From Natronorubrum halalkaliphilum (GTDB taxonomy: Archaea > Halobacteriota > Halobacteria > Halobacteriales > Natrialbaceae), in contig NZ_WUYX01000019.1 in assembly GCF_009834785.1 (NCBI RefSeq), positions 42,248-106,247 of the forward strand: a DNA stretch of 64,000 nt, written 5' to 3'. Positions 26,606 to 36,063 of the stretch are shown here, in pieces. A program made the position numbers and the translations under genes. How positions within the stretch are numbered: the stretch's first letter is position 1; each line of letters opens with the position of its first letter. The notes beneath the pieces were generated by a model. The model was not told the DNA's origin. It was given only the letters and a program-made list of their open reading frames with translations, and did no database searches.

Positions 26606-27199
26606 ATGTCCGGTTCGCTCTGCCGACGATTCGGTCCTGGGCGGCTTCCGTACGCGTCCCGACGCGATGTCGGCGGCGGAATCGCGATGGCGGCGACCGC
26701 ACTACTCGCGATCGCCTGCTGGTTCGGTGCCAGCGGGCTGTTGCTCGCGACCGACACCGCGACCGCCGTGACGAACGCGACCGATCTCGAGTTCGTCGTC
26801 GCGTTCGGCGCGCTGTTCGCCCCGTTTGCCGTGCTGACGTCGTTTCTCCTCGGCACGCGCTGCTGGCGGGCCATCGGCCGGAACGAGTCGGGCACGGATC
26901 CGGATCCGAATCCGATTCTCGGCTCGCTGCTCGGCACGTGTACCGCAGTCGGAAGCATGATCGGCGGCTCGATCGGACTGGGAGTCGTGTTTGCCGGTCT
27001 GAGTCTTCTTAGTGGTACGCTGGCGCTGGGCGAGGTAGCCGTCGTTTTCTTCCTGACCGTGGTTTCGGCGTTCCTGTTCGCCGTCGTCTTCGCCGGGTGG
27101 GTGATCGTACCGCTCGGTGCGTTCGGCGGCTGGTATCACGAACGAGCGAAAACGGCCACGACCGAACGGACTCGAGCGATCGGATCGGGGAAGCTTTGA
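26606..27199 (+). CDS. Small membrane protein, four hydrophobic helices
   Basis: A 197-residue protein I do not recognise. Four transmembrane helices are visible: MAATALLAIACWFGASGLLL, the region VVAFGALFAPFAVLTSFLLG, SMIGGSIGLGVVFAGLSLL, and VAVVFFLTVVSAFLFAVVFA with the following GWVIVPLGA. Short polar loops include GRNESGTDPDPNPI. The ATG at 26606 follows a CATACTTAAC promoter-like element. It is divergent from the MoxR gene; no function can be inferred. Confidence 0.65.
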   Translation: MSGSLCRRFGPGRLPYASRRDVGGGIAMAATALLAIACWFGASGLLLATDTATAVTNATDLEFVVAFGALFAPFAVLTSFLLGTRCWRAIGRNESGTDPDPNPILGSLLGTCTAVGSMIGGSIGLGVVFAGLSLLSGTLALGEVAVVFFLTVVSAFLFAVVFAGWVIVPLGAFGGWYHERAKTATTERTRAIGSGKL

Positions 27200-27224
27200 T
27201 CCTGCCGCCGTCTTAGTGCATCGT

Positions 27225-27275
27225 ATGAGCGCGTGTGCGTCCGTCGCCCACCGGGAGCGGAGGCGGTCACCATGA
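27225..27275 (+). CDS. Possible 16-residue leader ORF before Tfx gene
   Basis: ATG at 27225 opens MSACASVAHRERRRSP and its TGA overlaps the Tfx ATG (ATGA at 27272-27275). The exact overlap and Arg-rich content suggest a translationally coupled leader, but a peptide this short may be chance. Confidence 0.3.
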   Translation: MSACASVAHRERRRSP

Positions 27276-27730
27276 TCGACGACATCGCGGAGTTGCTCGA
27301 CGAGATCGGCTTCGATCCCGACACGAGCGTCCTCACCTACCGGCAGGCGCAGGTGCTGGCCCTTCGTGAACGCGACGTGTCACAGGCCGACATCGCCGAT
27401 TCGCTCGGAACGTCGCGGGCGAACGTCTCTTCGATCGAGTCGAGCGCTCGAGAGAACCTCGAGAAGGCTCGCGAGACGGTCGCCTTCGCGGAGGCGCTTC
27501 GGGCCCCGGTTCGCGTTCGCGTTCCCGAAGGGACCGACCTGTACGACGTTCCACAACTGGTCTACAGGGCCTGCGACGAGCAGGGTGTCAAGGTGGATTA
27601 CACCGCGCCGGACCTGATGAAAGTCGTCAGCGACGCCGCAGGCAACGCGGTTTCCGGGCGCGAGATTTCGACGCCACTGATCGTCGGCGTCACCTCCGAC
27701 GGGATGGTTCGCGTGCGCCATCAGGACTGA
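27272..27730 (+). CDS. Tfx family DNA-binding protein
   Basis: A 152-residue transcriptional regulator related to Methanothermobacter Tfx. The N-terminal helix-turn-helix reads LTYRQAQVLALRERDVSQAD and IADSLGTSRANVSSIE (about residues 16-52); the C-terminal domain includes VRVPEGTDLYDVPQLVYRA and TPLIVGVTSDGMVRVRHQD. In methanogens Tfx acts near molybdenum formylmethanofuran dehydrogenase genes; here no such operon exists, so the target is unknown, although molybdenum genes do occur in the window. A 16-codon upstream reading frame overlaps its start. Confidence 0.85.
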   Translation: MIDDIAELLDEIGFDPDTSVLTYRQAQVLALRERDVSQADIADSLGTSRANVSSIESSARENLEKARETVAFAEALRAPVRVRVPEGTDLYDVPQLVYRACDEQGVKVDYTAPDLMKVVSDAAGNAVSGREISTPLIVGVTSDGMVRVRHQD

Positions 27731-27818
27731 TCGATCTCGAGATCGCGCCTCGACTCTCGACGGCCCAAAAGTCCGGAGACCGGCAGACCAAAAGGGACCG
27801 ATCGCATACACGAGCGCA

Positions 27819-28478
27819 ATGACGTCCCACCTGCCGGAGTCGTTAGCCGAGTCGTGGCGACCGCTCGGGACCCGTACCGGCGAGTCGAGCGTCCTCCTCG
27901 CCTCGATTACCGCGGAGACGACGCTGTACGAACCGATCGAGTGGGCCGAGCAACTTTCGAGACTGGGGGCGAGCGAGATCCCGGCCCGCTCGCTGTTCGC
28001 CGTCGACGTGACGGTCTCCCCGTCGCTCTCCGATCTCGGGCTGTCGCCGGATGCGGTCTTTTCGAAGGCGGCACCGAAGGCGAAAACGCAGTTCATCGAG
28101 ACGCTCGAGGACGAGGGCCTATCCGTCGACGACACTCGAAAGACCCTCGAGTTCGAGGCGGCCAACGGGGCCGCGGGTGCCTGGTTCGTCCTCGACGCGA
28201 CCTATCCCGTCGCCCCCGACCTGACGGCGAACGGCGACGGAACCGAACGGATCGGGACCGAGGCCCACGTCGCCATCTGGCCGACCGACGAGAGCTACGG
28301 CATGGCCGGCGGGACGCTTCCGCTCGAGGACGTCACCGAGGCTATCGACGAAAACGCGGCGGTGGACGTGGCTGAGCTGACGGACGGGTTCGCCGCCGAT
28401 CCGGAGCGCGACCGGGAGACGGTCGCAGAACTGATCCGGACGATCGATTTCGGTACCGGCGCCGAGTCCGCCGAGTAA
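27819..28478 (+). CDS. Conserved haloarchaeal protein of unknown function
   Basis: A 219-residue soluble protein without a recognised domain. It contains SSVLLASITAETTLYEPIEW, a hydrophilic helix KAAPKAKTQFIETLEDEGLS, and a repeated alternation of acidic loops and strands (VAIWPTDESYGMAGGTLPLE). No cysteine or nucleotide motif. It stands alone between Tfx and the CARF-like regulator, in the same direction, and is preceded by a GC-rich gap. Confidence 0.68.
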   Translation: MTSHLPESLAESWRPLGTRTGESSVLLASITAETTLYEPIEWAEQLSRLGASEIPARSLFAVDVTVSPSLSDLGLSPDAVFSKAAPKAKTQFIETLEDEGLSVDDTRKTLEFEAANGAAGAWFVLDATYPVAPDLTANGDGTERIGTEAHVAIWPTDESYGMAGGTLPLEDVTEAIDENAAVDVAELTDGFAADPERDRETVAELIRTIDFGTGAESAE

Positions 28479-28566
28479 CCGAGACGGACCGATCTGACCG
28501 GGCAAACGGGATAGAGAGCGTCCAAAGTCTGGTGGTTTTTATAACTCCCAGCCGGCTCTATCAGGT

Positions 28567-29508
<942 letters not shown>

Positions 29509-29535
29509 TTTTAGCCTATCGAAATTGGCGTTGAA

Positions 29536-31224
29536 CTACTCGGTCTCGCCGCCAAGCGACGACTCGCGGAGTTTCGACCGTCGAATCGCCCCCGTCGTCG
29601 CTCGCGGTAACGAGTCGCGGAATTCGATCTCTTCGGGAACCTCTCTGTCGGAAAGCGATGCCTTCGCATCGGTGCGGAGTTCGTCGGCGAGGTCCTCGTC
29701 ACCGTCGACCCCGTCGGCCGGGACGACGTACCCCTTGACGGCCTGCTCGAGTTCCGGATGGGATGTCGGAACGGCGGCCGCTTCGCGAACGCGGTCGTGG
29801 TCGGCGAGCGCGTCTTCGACGACACGCGGACCGATCCGCGTTCCGCCGCTGATGATCACGTCGTCGGCTCGACCCTGGTACCAGAAATAGCCCTCCTCAT
29901 CGCGCTGGCCCAGATCACCAGTCAGATACCACTCATCCCCATCCGGACCGTCGACGAACGCCGCTGCCGTCCCGGCAGGGTCCTCCCAATAGCCGAGGAA
30001 GAAACAGGGATATTCGCCCCTGACGGCAATCTCACCGGTTTCGCCGGGTCCGATCCGCTCCCCGGTATCCGGATCGACGATAGCGGCCTCGACGCCCGGA
30101 AGGGGTTTGCCGATGCTTCCGGGCCGGGTCTCGATCGATGGGTACACGTTGACGATCATATTCCCCGTCTCGGCCTGCCCGTAGGTCTCGTGAATCGGGA
30201 CATCCAGCACTTCCTCGCCCCACTCAACGAGTTCCGGATCGAGCGGTTCGCCGGTACTGAGCGCCCGATGGAGGGAAAGATCCGCGTCCGCAAGGTACTC
30301 CGATTCATCTCGCAACTGTCGGTAAATCGTCGGTATACTCGAGAGTACCGTCACGGGAAACTCGTCGAGGATCGATGCCCAGGTTTCCGCGTCGAACTCG
30401 CCGTCGTACGCCAGCAGACTGTGGCCCCAGAACCACACCCCGAGGGCGTTGACCGGCGCGGTCAACCAGCCGCGGTCACCCGTTCCCCAGTAGATATCGC
30501 TCCCGTGTTGCAGGAGATCGGCCGCGTACAGTTTCGCGGCGGCGACGCCGACGATCCATCGGTGACCGTGGACGATCCCCTTCGGGGAACCGGTTGTCCC
30601 GCTCGTATAATACAGCAGTGCGGGATCCGACCCCGCGGTTTCGACGGTCTCGTACTCGAGCGAGGCGTTGTCCATCGCTTCGTAGTAGCTCACGTCGGTT
30701 CGTCGAATGCCCGTCCCGTCGTCGCTGACGACGATCACGTGGTCGACCGACGGGACGTCCTCGAGCGCTGCGGCCAACGTCTCCCGGTGTTCGGGCGTCG
30801 TGACGACCACCCGTGCACCGGCGTTCTCGAGCCGATAGGCGACGCGGTCCGCGCCGTACTGCGGGTCGATGCCGCCGAACACACAGCCCGCTTTCAGCGT
30901 CCCGAGCATCGCCGCGTACTGTTCGGGAACTCGTGGCATGTAGGCGAACGCTCGGTCGCCGCGCTCGAGGCCCAGTTCCTCGAGGACGTTCGCGAACCGG
31001 TTCGATCGCTGTGACAGTTCCCAGAAAGTAATCCGCTCACGATCGCCATCCGATCCGACGAAAAAGAGCGCCACGGTGCCACGGTCTGCCGTGTGGCGAT
31101 CGCAGACCTCGTGGGCGATATTCACCTCGTCCGGGGCGTCCCAATCGGCGTCCGTGTAAATGTGATCCCACTCGAACACCTCCGAGAGGGCCTCGTAGTC
31201 GGCGAGGTTCGGTGACGTGTCCAT
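29536..31224 (-). CDS. AMP-forming acyl-CoA synthetase homologue lacking the catalytic lysine
   Basis: A 562-residue ANL-family enzyme similar to acetyl/medium-chain acyl-CoA synthetases. The phosphate-binding loop LYYTSGTTGSPKGIVHGH (about residues 188-205), the TYGQAE motif, and YLTGDLGQRDEEGYFWYQGR are all intact. In the C-terminal A10 motif, however, the expected SGKIRR reads TTGAIRR: Ala replaces the lysine that drives adenylation. The ATG at 31224 is preferred over a GTG at 31239. Divergent from pxpA. It may activate the product of the adjacent lactam/heterocycle pathway, or perform only one half-reaction. Confidence 0.85.
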   Translation of the reverse strand: MDTSPNLADYEALSEVFEWDHIYTDADWDAPDEVNIAHEVCDRHTADRGTVALFFVGSDGDRERITFWELSQRSNRFANVLEELGLERGDRAFAYMPRVPEQYAAMLGTLKAGCVFGGIDPQYGADRVAYRLENAGARVVVTTPEHRETLAAALEDVPSVDHVIVVSDDGTGIRRTDVSYYEAMDNASLEYETVETAGSDPALLYYTSGTTGSPKGIVHGHRWIVGVAAAKLYAADLLQHGSDIYWGTGDRGWLTAPVNALGVWFWGHSLLAYDGEFDAETWASILDEFPVTVLSSIPTIYRQLRDESEYLADADLSLHRALSTGEPLDPELVEWGEEVLDVPIHETYGQAETGNMIVNVYPSIETRPGSIGKPLPGVEAAIVDPDTGERIGPGETGEIAVRGEYPCFFLGYWEDPAGTAAAFVDGPDGDEWYLTGDLGQRDEEGYFWYQGRADDVIISGGTRIGPRVVEDALADHDRVREAAAVPTSHPELEQAVKGYVVPADGVDGDEDLADELRTDAKASLSDREVPEEIEFRDSLPRATTGAIRRSKLRESSLGGETE

Positions 31225-31389
31225 AGCAGTCCCGGCCACGAGGAGGCGTATAATTCATTGGCCGAGTAATCGTCGGTTTCGATGTGTTTTTCATCTGACT
31301 CGGTCTTCCGGTGCAGTGTATTCTCGACAACTCACGGGCACGATACCTCAAGTATGCGGACGACGAACGAACAGTATCGCTTCCAAACG

Positions 31390-32151
31390 ATGACTGCAAT
31401 CGACATCAACTGCGACATGGGGGAGAGCTTCGGCAACTGGACGATGGGGCGCGATAGCGAGGTGATGCCCTATATCACCTCCGCGAACATCGCCGGCGGC
31501 TACCACGCCGGCGACCCGCACGTCATGCGAGAGACCGTCGAACTCGCCGCCGAACACGACGTCGGCATCGGCGTCCACCCCGGCCTCCCGGACAAGATGG
31601 GATTCGGTCGCCGAACGATGGATGCCACGCCGGAAGAAGTGCGCGACTACGTCGTCTACCAATTGGGTGCGCTAACGGCGTTTGCAAATCGCCATGGTGC
31701 GAGCGTCCAGCACGTCAAACCCCACGGGGCGATGTACTCGATGCTCTCCGAGAGCGAGGCCCACTGTCGGGCCGTGATGGAAGGCATGCTCGAGGTCGAC
31801 CCCGATCTCGTCTACCTGGCGACCGACATGAACATCTACGAGGTCGCCCGGGAGTACGACGAGCTAGACGCCGTCTTTGAGGGGTACGTCGACCTCGACT
31901 ACAACCCCGACCGCACGCTGATCGTCGAGAAATCGGTCGGGCCGAAAGACCCCGAGTTGGTCGCGGATCGGGTCGTCTCCATCGCGACGCGCGGCGAGAT
32001 CGAGGCGGTCGACGGCACGACGATCAACGTTCCCGCGTCGTCGATCTGTATCCACGGCGACGGCTCGAACGCGGTCGAGTTGCTCGAGACGATCCACGAC
32101 CGACTCGACGCCGAAGGTATCGAACTGGCCAGCCTCGACGAACTGGTCTGA
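31390..32151 (+). CDS. pxpA: 5-oxoprolinase subunit A (LamB/YcsF family)
   Basis: Subunit of the ATP-dependent prokaryotic 5-oxoprolinase, which opens 5-oxoproline to glutamate. The 253-residue protein shows the family start IDINCDMGESFGNW, then ITSANIAGGYHAGDP, GIGVHPGLPDKMGFGRR and VKPHGAMYSML. The ATG at 31390 starts the conserved block; an earlier in-frame ATG at 31354 would add 12 residues. It runs toward the biotin carboxylase gene (28-bp gap, convergent) rather than in an operon with pxpB/pxpC as in bacteria. Confidence 0.92.
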   Translation: MTAIDINCDMGESFGNWTMGRDSEVMPYITSANIAGGYHAGDPHVMRETVELAAEHDVGIGVHPGLPDKMGFGRRTMDATPEEVRDYVVYQLGALTAFANRHGASVQHVKPHGAMYSMLSESEAHCRAVMEGMLEVDPDLVYLATDMNIYEVAREYDELDAVFEGYVDLDYNPDRTLIVEKSVGPKDPELVADRVVSIATRGEIEAVDGTTINVPASSICIHGDGSNAVELLETIHDRLDAEGIELASLDELV

Positions 32152-32178
32152 CGTGGGGGCGGTTCGGCGAGGCGTCGA

Positions 32179-33531
32179 TCAGTCCTCGCCCAGCCCCTCG
32201 AACTGCTCGTCGAGGTACTTCGTCGTGTGCTCGCTGTCGACGAACGCGTCGTCCTCGAGGACCGCGAGGTGGAACGGAATCGTCGTCGAAATCCCCTCGA
32301 TTTCCGTCTCCTCGAGGACGCGCTTGCTGCGTTCCAGGAGTTCTCGACGGACCTGTGCGGTGACGATGAACTTCCCGACGAGCGAGTCGTAGAACGGGCT
32401 GATTCTGTCTCCCTGGTCGACGCCGTCGTCGACGCGAACGCCCATCCCGGTCGGCGGTCGGTACGTCTCGAGGGTCCCGGGTGTGGGGGCGAACTCGTCG
32501 AACGGGTCCTCGGCGTTGATCCGAAACTCTATCGCGGTCCCTCGCGGTTCGACCGCGGACTGTTCGAACGAGAGTTCCTCGCCCGCGGCGACGCGGAACT
32601 GCTCTTTGACGATATCGATGCCCGTGACCGCCTCGGTGACCGTGTGTTCGACCTGGATTCTGGCGTTCACCTCGAGGAAGTAGAAGTCGCCGTCCTCGTA
32701 GAGGAACTCCACGGTGCCCGCGCTGCTGTAGCCGGCTTCGGCGACGCCCGCTCGAGCGGACTCGCACAGTTCTTCGCGCGTCTCCTCGTCGAGGGCCGGC
32801 GAGGGCGTCTCCTCGATGAGTTTCTGTTGGCGACGCTGGACCGAACAGTCCCGTTCGTAGAGGTGTCTCACGTTTCCGTGAGTATCCCCGATAACCTGCA
32901 CCTCGATGTGGCGCGGGTTCTCGAGGAAGCGTTCGACGTACACGGAATCGTTGTCGAAGTACGCTTCGCCCTCGCGTTTGGCGTTCGTGAACGCCTCCTC
33001 GGCTTCGTCGGGACTTTCGACGACCTTCAATCCGCGACCGCCGCCGCCGCCGTCGGCCTTGATGGCGACCGGATAGCCGTGTTCGTCGCCGAAGGCTTTC
33101 ACCTCCGCGGGGTCGTCGATCGGGTCGTCGGTTCCGGGAACGATCGGGACGCCGGCGTCGCTCATGATGGCTCGCGCCTTCGTCTTCTCGCCGAAGTCGG
33201 CCATCGCGTCCGACGGCGGTCCGACCCAGATAAATTCGGAGTCTTCGACGCGGCGGGCGAACGACTCGCTCTCCGCGAGGAATCCGTAGCCGGGGTGGAT
33301 CGCATCGGCACCGGTCTCGGCCGCCGCGTCCAGGAGCGACTCCTGATCGAGGTAGCTCTTGCCGGCGACCGAGGAGCCCACGTGGGCCGCCTCGTCGGCG
33401 CGGCGGACGTGTTTCGCCGTTTCGTCGGCGTCGCTGTAGACGGCGACCGTCTCGATGCCGAGTTCGGTCGCCGCTTGCATCACGCGGACCGCGATTTCGC
33501 CTCGGTTCGCGACGAGTACTTTGTCGATCAT
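32179..33531 (-). CDS. accC: Biotin carboxylase subunit
   Basis: ATP-dependent carboxylation of biotin on a carrier protein. The 450-residue ATP-grasp enzyme shows [32 protein letters not shown], the Gly-rich loop [33 protein letters not shown] and [14 protein letters not shown]. Its ATG directly abuts the pxpC stop (TAA 33532-33534), so it is the last gene of a pxpB-pxpC-accC operon. Together with the carrier protein at 35.6 kb it supplies carboxybiotin, most probably to the PxpB/PxpC carboxyltransferase-like pair. Confidence 0.93.
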   Translation of the reverse strand: MIDKVLVANRGEIAVRVMQAATELGIETVAVYSDADETAKHVRRADEAAHVGSSVAGKSYLDQESLLDAAAETGADAIHPGYGFLAESESFARRVEDSEFIWVGPPSDAMADFGEKTKARAIMSDAGVPIVPGTDDPIDDPAEVKAFGDEHGYPVAIKADGGGGGRGLKVVESPDEAEEAFTNAKREGEAYFDNDSVYVERFLENPRHIEVQVIGDTHGNVRHLYERDCSVQRRQQKLIEETPSPALDEETREELCESARAGVAEAGYSSAGTVEFLYEDGDFYFLEVNARIQVEHTVTEAVTGIDIVKEQFRVAAGEELSFEQSAVEPRGTAIEFRINAEDPFDEFAPTPGTLETYRPPTGMGVRVDDGVDQGDRISPFYDSLVGKFIVTAQVRRELLERSKRVLEETEIEGISTTIPFHLAVLEDDAFVDSEHTTKYLDEQFEGLGED

Positions 33532-34512
33532 TTACTGTGTCGCGTCCTCCAAGGAGTTCTGAACGGTCTCGAGGCGCGCGTCTCGGTCCTGGCGAATCTC
33601 GAGTGCGTCCTCGACGTCGACGGCGTTGAAATCGACGGTGCTGTGCGTGCGACACTGCGCGAGCGCATCGCGGTCGGGGCTGACGACGGTGCCGACGGTT
33701 ACGTAGCCCCCGCCCGTCACGGCGTCTCGCATCAGGATAATCGGCTGTCCGGCCATCTGGATGGAGCCGACGGGATAGCCCAGATCCACGACGTTGGTGA
33801 CGTCCGTTCCGGCGCCGAAGGGCTGCTCGCGCTCTTCGAACATGTCGGTGATGTCGGGTCCCTCGAATCGGTAGCCGACTCGGTCGGCCTCGTCCGATAC
33901 GTTCCAGTCAGCGTCGAGGAACCGCTCCCGTCCGTCGTCGGTGAGGCGATAGTCACAGAGCCCCATCACGACGGAAATCTCGGTTCGTGAGTAATCCGGG
34001 CGGTTCGCCTCGTCGACCGACGCACCGACCATCGCGTCGGCGTCCGCCGAGGGCTCGCCGATCGGTAACTCGTCGCCCGCCTCGAGCGATCGCCCCTCGT
34101 GGCCGCCGATCCCGATCAGGGTGTACGTCGCACGGCTCCCCATCACCGGCTCGATATCGACGCCGCCGGCGACGGCGAGGTACGATCGGACGCCTTCCGT
34201 CGCGAACTCGAAACTGAGCGTGTCGCCGGCCTCGGCACGGACGGCGGTCCACGTCGGGATCGGTTCGTCCTCAAGTTTGGGTTCCATATCCGCGCCGGTG
34301 ACGGCGAAGACGGTGTCGGACTCGAATTCGACGTCCGCGCCCATGTAGGTCATCTCGAGGGTCGCGTCGGACTCGTCGTTGCCGACGAGCCAGTTGCCGA
34401 CTTTGTGGGCGTACTGGTCCATCGCGCCCGAGGGCGGCATGCCGATGTGGTAGTGGCCGTAGCGTCCCGTGTCCTGTACCGTCGTGACGAGACCGCCATC
34501 GAGAATGCGCAT
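33532..34512 (-). CDS. pxpC: 5-oxoprolinase subunit C / biotin-dependent carboxyltransferase-like (KipA family)
   Basis: A 326-residue AHS2/KipA-domain protein. It starts MRILDGGLVTTVQDTGRYGH, followed by PPSGAMDQYAHKVGNWLVGN, then LAVAGGVDIEPVMGSRATYT and a late GYPVGSIQMAGQPIILMRD, all family landmarks. The same domain forms part of urea carboxylase, where it is the carboxyltransferase half. ATG overlaps the pxpB stop (TGATG) and its stop abuts accC, so all three are co-translated. In bacteria PxpC works with PxpA and PxpB without biotin. Confidence 0.91.
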   Translation of the reverse strand: MRILDGGLVTTVQDTGRYGHYHIGMPPSGAMDQYAHKVGNWLVGNDESDATLEMTYMGADVEFESDTVFAVTGADMEPKLEDEPIPTWTAVRAEAGDTLSFEFATEGVRSYLAVAGGVDIEPVMGSRATYTLIGIGGHEGRSLEAGDELPIGEPSADADAMVGASVDEANRPDYSRTEISVVMGLCDYRLTDDGRERFLDADWNVSDEADRVGYRFEGPDITDMFEEREQPFGAGTDVTNVVDLGYPVGSIQMAGQPIILMRDAVTGGGYVTVGTVVSPDRDALAQCRTHSTVDFNAVDVEDALEIRQDRDARLETVQNSLEDATQ

Positions 34513-35414
34513 CAGTCGAGCACCTCCAGAAGCTGCTCGTTGTAGCCGCGCGGATCCTCGAAGAACGCCTGCGGCTCGAACTCGACCTGCTCGTAATTGT
34601 ACTCGTAGGTACCGTCTTCGACCGCCTCGCGGATCTCGTCGTACTCCTCGCGGTCGATCTGCCGGAAGTTGAGGATGTCGCCCGGGTTCGGAAGCACCAT
34701 CGATTCCTCGAACGCCGACAGCTCCTGGTCGACGTCTAACACCTCGACGGGCGTGCGGCCGTAGAGCTGATAGCCGCCGGCCCCGGGAACGGGATAGATC
34801 GCGGTGAACGCGCCGCCGAATCCGATCGCTCGGCTCGGCGTCGCCGTCCGCGGCTGCTCGTATTTGGGCACCTCGATCTGCTCGTCGCGGGGCACCATCT
34901 GGAAACAGAACGGCAGTCCGGGGACGAAGCCGATCATCGTCACCATGTGCGGCGCGCCCGCGTGGTGGTCGATGAACGCCTCGACGGAATCGAAGCCGTT
35001 GAGCTCGGCGGAGTACTCGAGGTCCGTGGCGTCCGGGTCCTGATGGCGTTCCCGAAAGTCCATCAGCGTGTCGCGAGTCCACGGATCGTCGTAGAGAACG
35101 GGAATGTCGAACACCCGCGCCTCCCACTGGTAGTCGGAGACGTCGATTTCGTCCTCGAGCGATCGCAACTCCTCGATCAGTTCGTCCGGGTGGAGCACGT
35201 CCGGATCGAACTGGATCAGGTAGGACGCGTTCGACGGCGCGACCTCGATGAGTCCCTCGAGGCTGTTCTGCCGAATTTCCTGCGTGATCGCCTGTGCCTT
35301 GAAGTTCGCGTCGAAGCTCATCGCTTCGGCGAGTTCGACGAACACCCAATCGTCGCCGCCGTACTCGTACCGCGGAGACGGAAGCTCCTGTCTGGTTATT
35401 GTACCGTCGCTCAT
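34512..35414 (-). CDS. pxpB: 5-oxoprolinase subunit B (KipI family)
   Basis: A 300-residue AHS1/KipI-domain protein, longer than bacterial PxpB (about 220) because of a helical insertion around residues 105-140 and a C-terminal extension (from about 250). Landmarks are VFVELAEAMSFDANFKAQAI at the N-terminus, IGFVPGLPFCFQMV, FGGAFTAIYPVPGAGGYQLY and GRTPVEVLD. The ATG at 35414 fits. First gene of the pxpB-pxpC-accC operon and divergent from the biotin carrier gene across a 186-bp region with an inverted repeat. Confidence 0.91.
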   Translation of the reverse strand: MSDGTITRQELPSPRYEYGGDDWVFVELAEAMSFDANFKAQAITQEIRQNSLEGLIEVAPSNASYLIQFDPDVLHPDELIEELRSLEDEIDVSDYQWEARVFDIPVLYDDPWTRDTLMDFRERHQDPDATDLEYSAELNGFDSVEAFIDHHAGAPHMVTMIGFVPGLPFCFQMVPRDEQIEVPKYEQPRTATPSRAIGFGGAFTAIYPVPGAGGYQLYGRTPVEVLDVDQELSAFEESMVLPNPGDILNFRQIDREEYDEIREAVEDGTYEYNYEQVEFEPQAFFEDPRGYNEQLLEVLD

Positions 35415-35496
35415 TCTACTGGGATAGAGAACGGTTATCACTGTATAGATACCGACTAGATCGGCCTACTGTACACATATGATGAATAACATAATT

Positions 35497-35528
35497 TCGT
35501 AAACGGCGCCGGACATGGGTGTTTACGA
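35497..35528. promoter_or_regulatory. Inverted repeat between divergent pxpB and biotin carrier genes
   Basis: Perfect 8-bp arms TCGTAAAC (35497-35504) and GTTTACGA (35521-35528) with a 16-bp spacer, spanning about three helical turns in the shared promoter region. Likely a regulator site that controls both transcription units. A TGTATAC box at about 35565 serves the carrier gene. Confidence 0.5.
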
Positions 35529-35600
35529 CCTCTTGTAGTCGATGCTTCTTTGTCAAAGCCTATGTATACGGCCGTCGTACCTACGGATAAGATTTCATAG

Positions 35601-35846
35601 ATGACGACAGAACACATCCAATCGCCGATGCCCGGCGTCTTCTACACGCGACCGGATCCGGACGAAGCCACGTTCGTCGACGAGGGTGACGAAGTCGCCG
35701 AGGGAGACGTCGTCGGATTGGTCGGCGTCATGAAGAACTTCCACGATATCACGGCTCCGGCGGACGGGACGATCACCGACGTCGTCGCGGAAAACGAGCA
35801 GGAGGTCGACGCCGGCGACGATCTGCTGGTCCTCGAGACGAACTGA
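35601..35846 (+). CDS. Biotin/lipoyl carrier protein (BCCP)
   Basis: An 81-residue stand-alone biotinyl domain. The Lys to be biotinylated is in GVMKNFHDI (Lys 48), a variant of the usual AMKM motif with Asn in place of the second Met. QSPMPGVFYTRPDPDE at the N-terminus and ADGTITDVVAENEQEVDAGD complete the hammerhead fold. It is transcribed divergently from pxpB-pxpC-accC and is the obvious substrate of that biotin carboxylase. Confidence 0.88.
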   Translation: MTTEHIQSPMPGVFYTRPDPDEATFVDEGDEVAEGDVVGLVGVMKNFHDITAPADGTITDVVAENEQEVDAGDDLLVLETN

Positions 35847-36063
35847 GTTCGGCGACGAGCCGTCGTTCTCACCGCCCTCTTGCCCTCAGATCCATATCGT
35901 CCTCTCATCCTCAGCGCCACATCGCCTCACCGCCCTCTCATCCACACCAACTCCATCATCCCTCTCATCCTCACGCCCCGGACTGATACCGAGCGAACCG
36001 CGCCCTGAGACATCCTTCTCCGCCCCTCTCGAGCCGAAGAGACGCCGATCGAACACCGATCGC
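35847..36063. repeat. Pyrimidine-rich intergenic region with CCTCTCATCC repeats
   Basis: A 217-bp gap whose plus strand is strongly C/T-rich from about 35870 to 35990. CCTCTCATCC or a close match occurs at 35901, 35933 and 35961 with roughly 30-bp spacing, followed by TCAGCGCC or TCACGCC. No gene seen. It separates the biotin-carrier gene from the convergent molybdenum hydroxylase operon. Confidence 0.6.
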
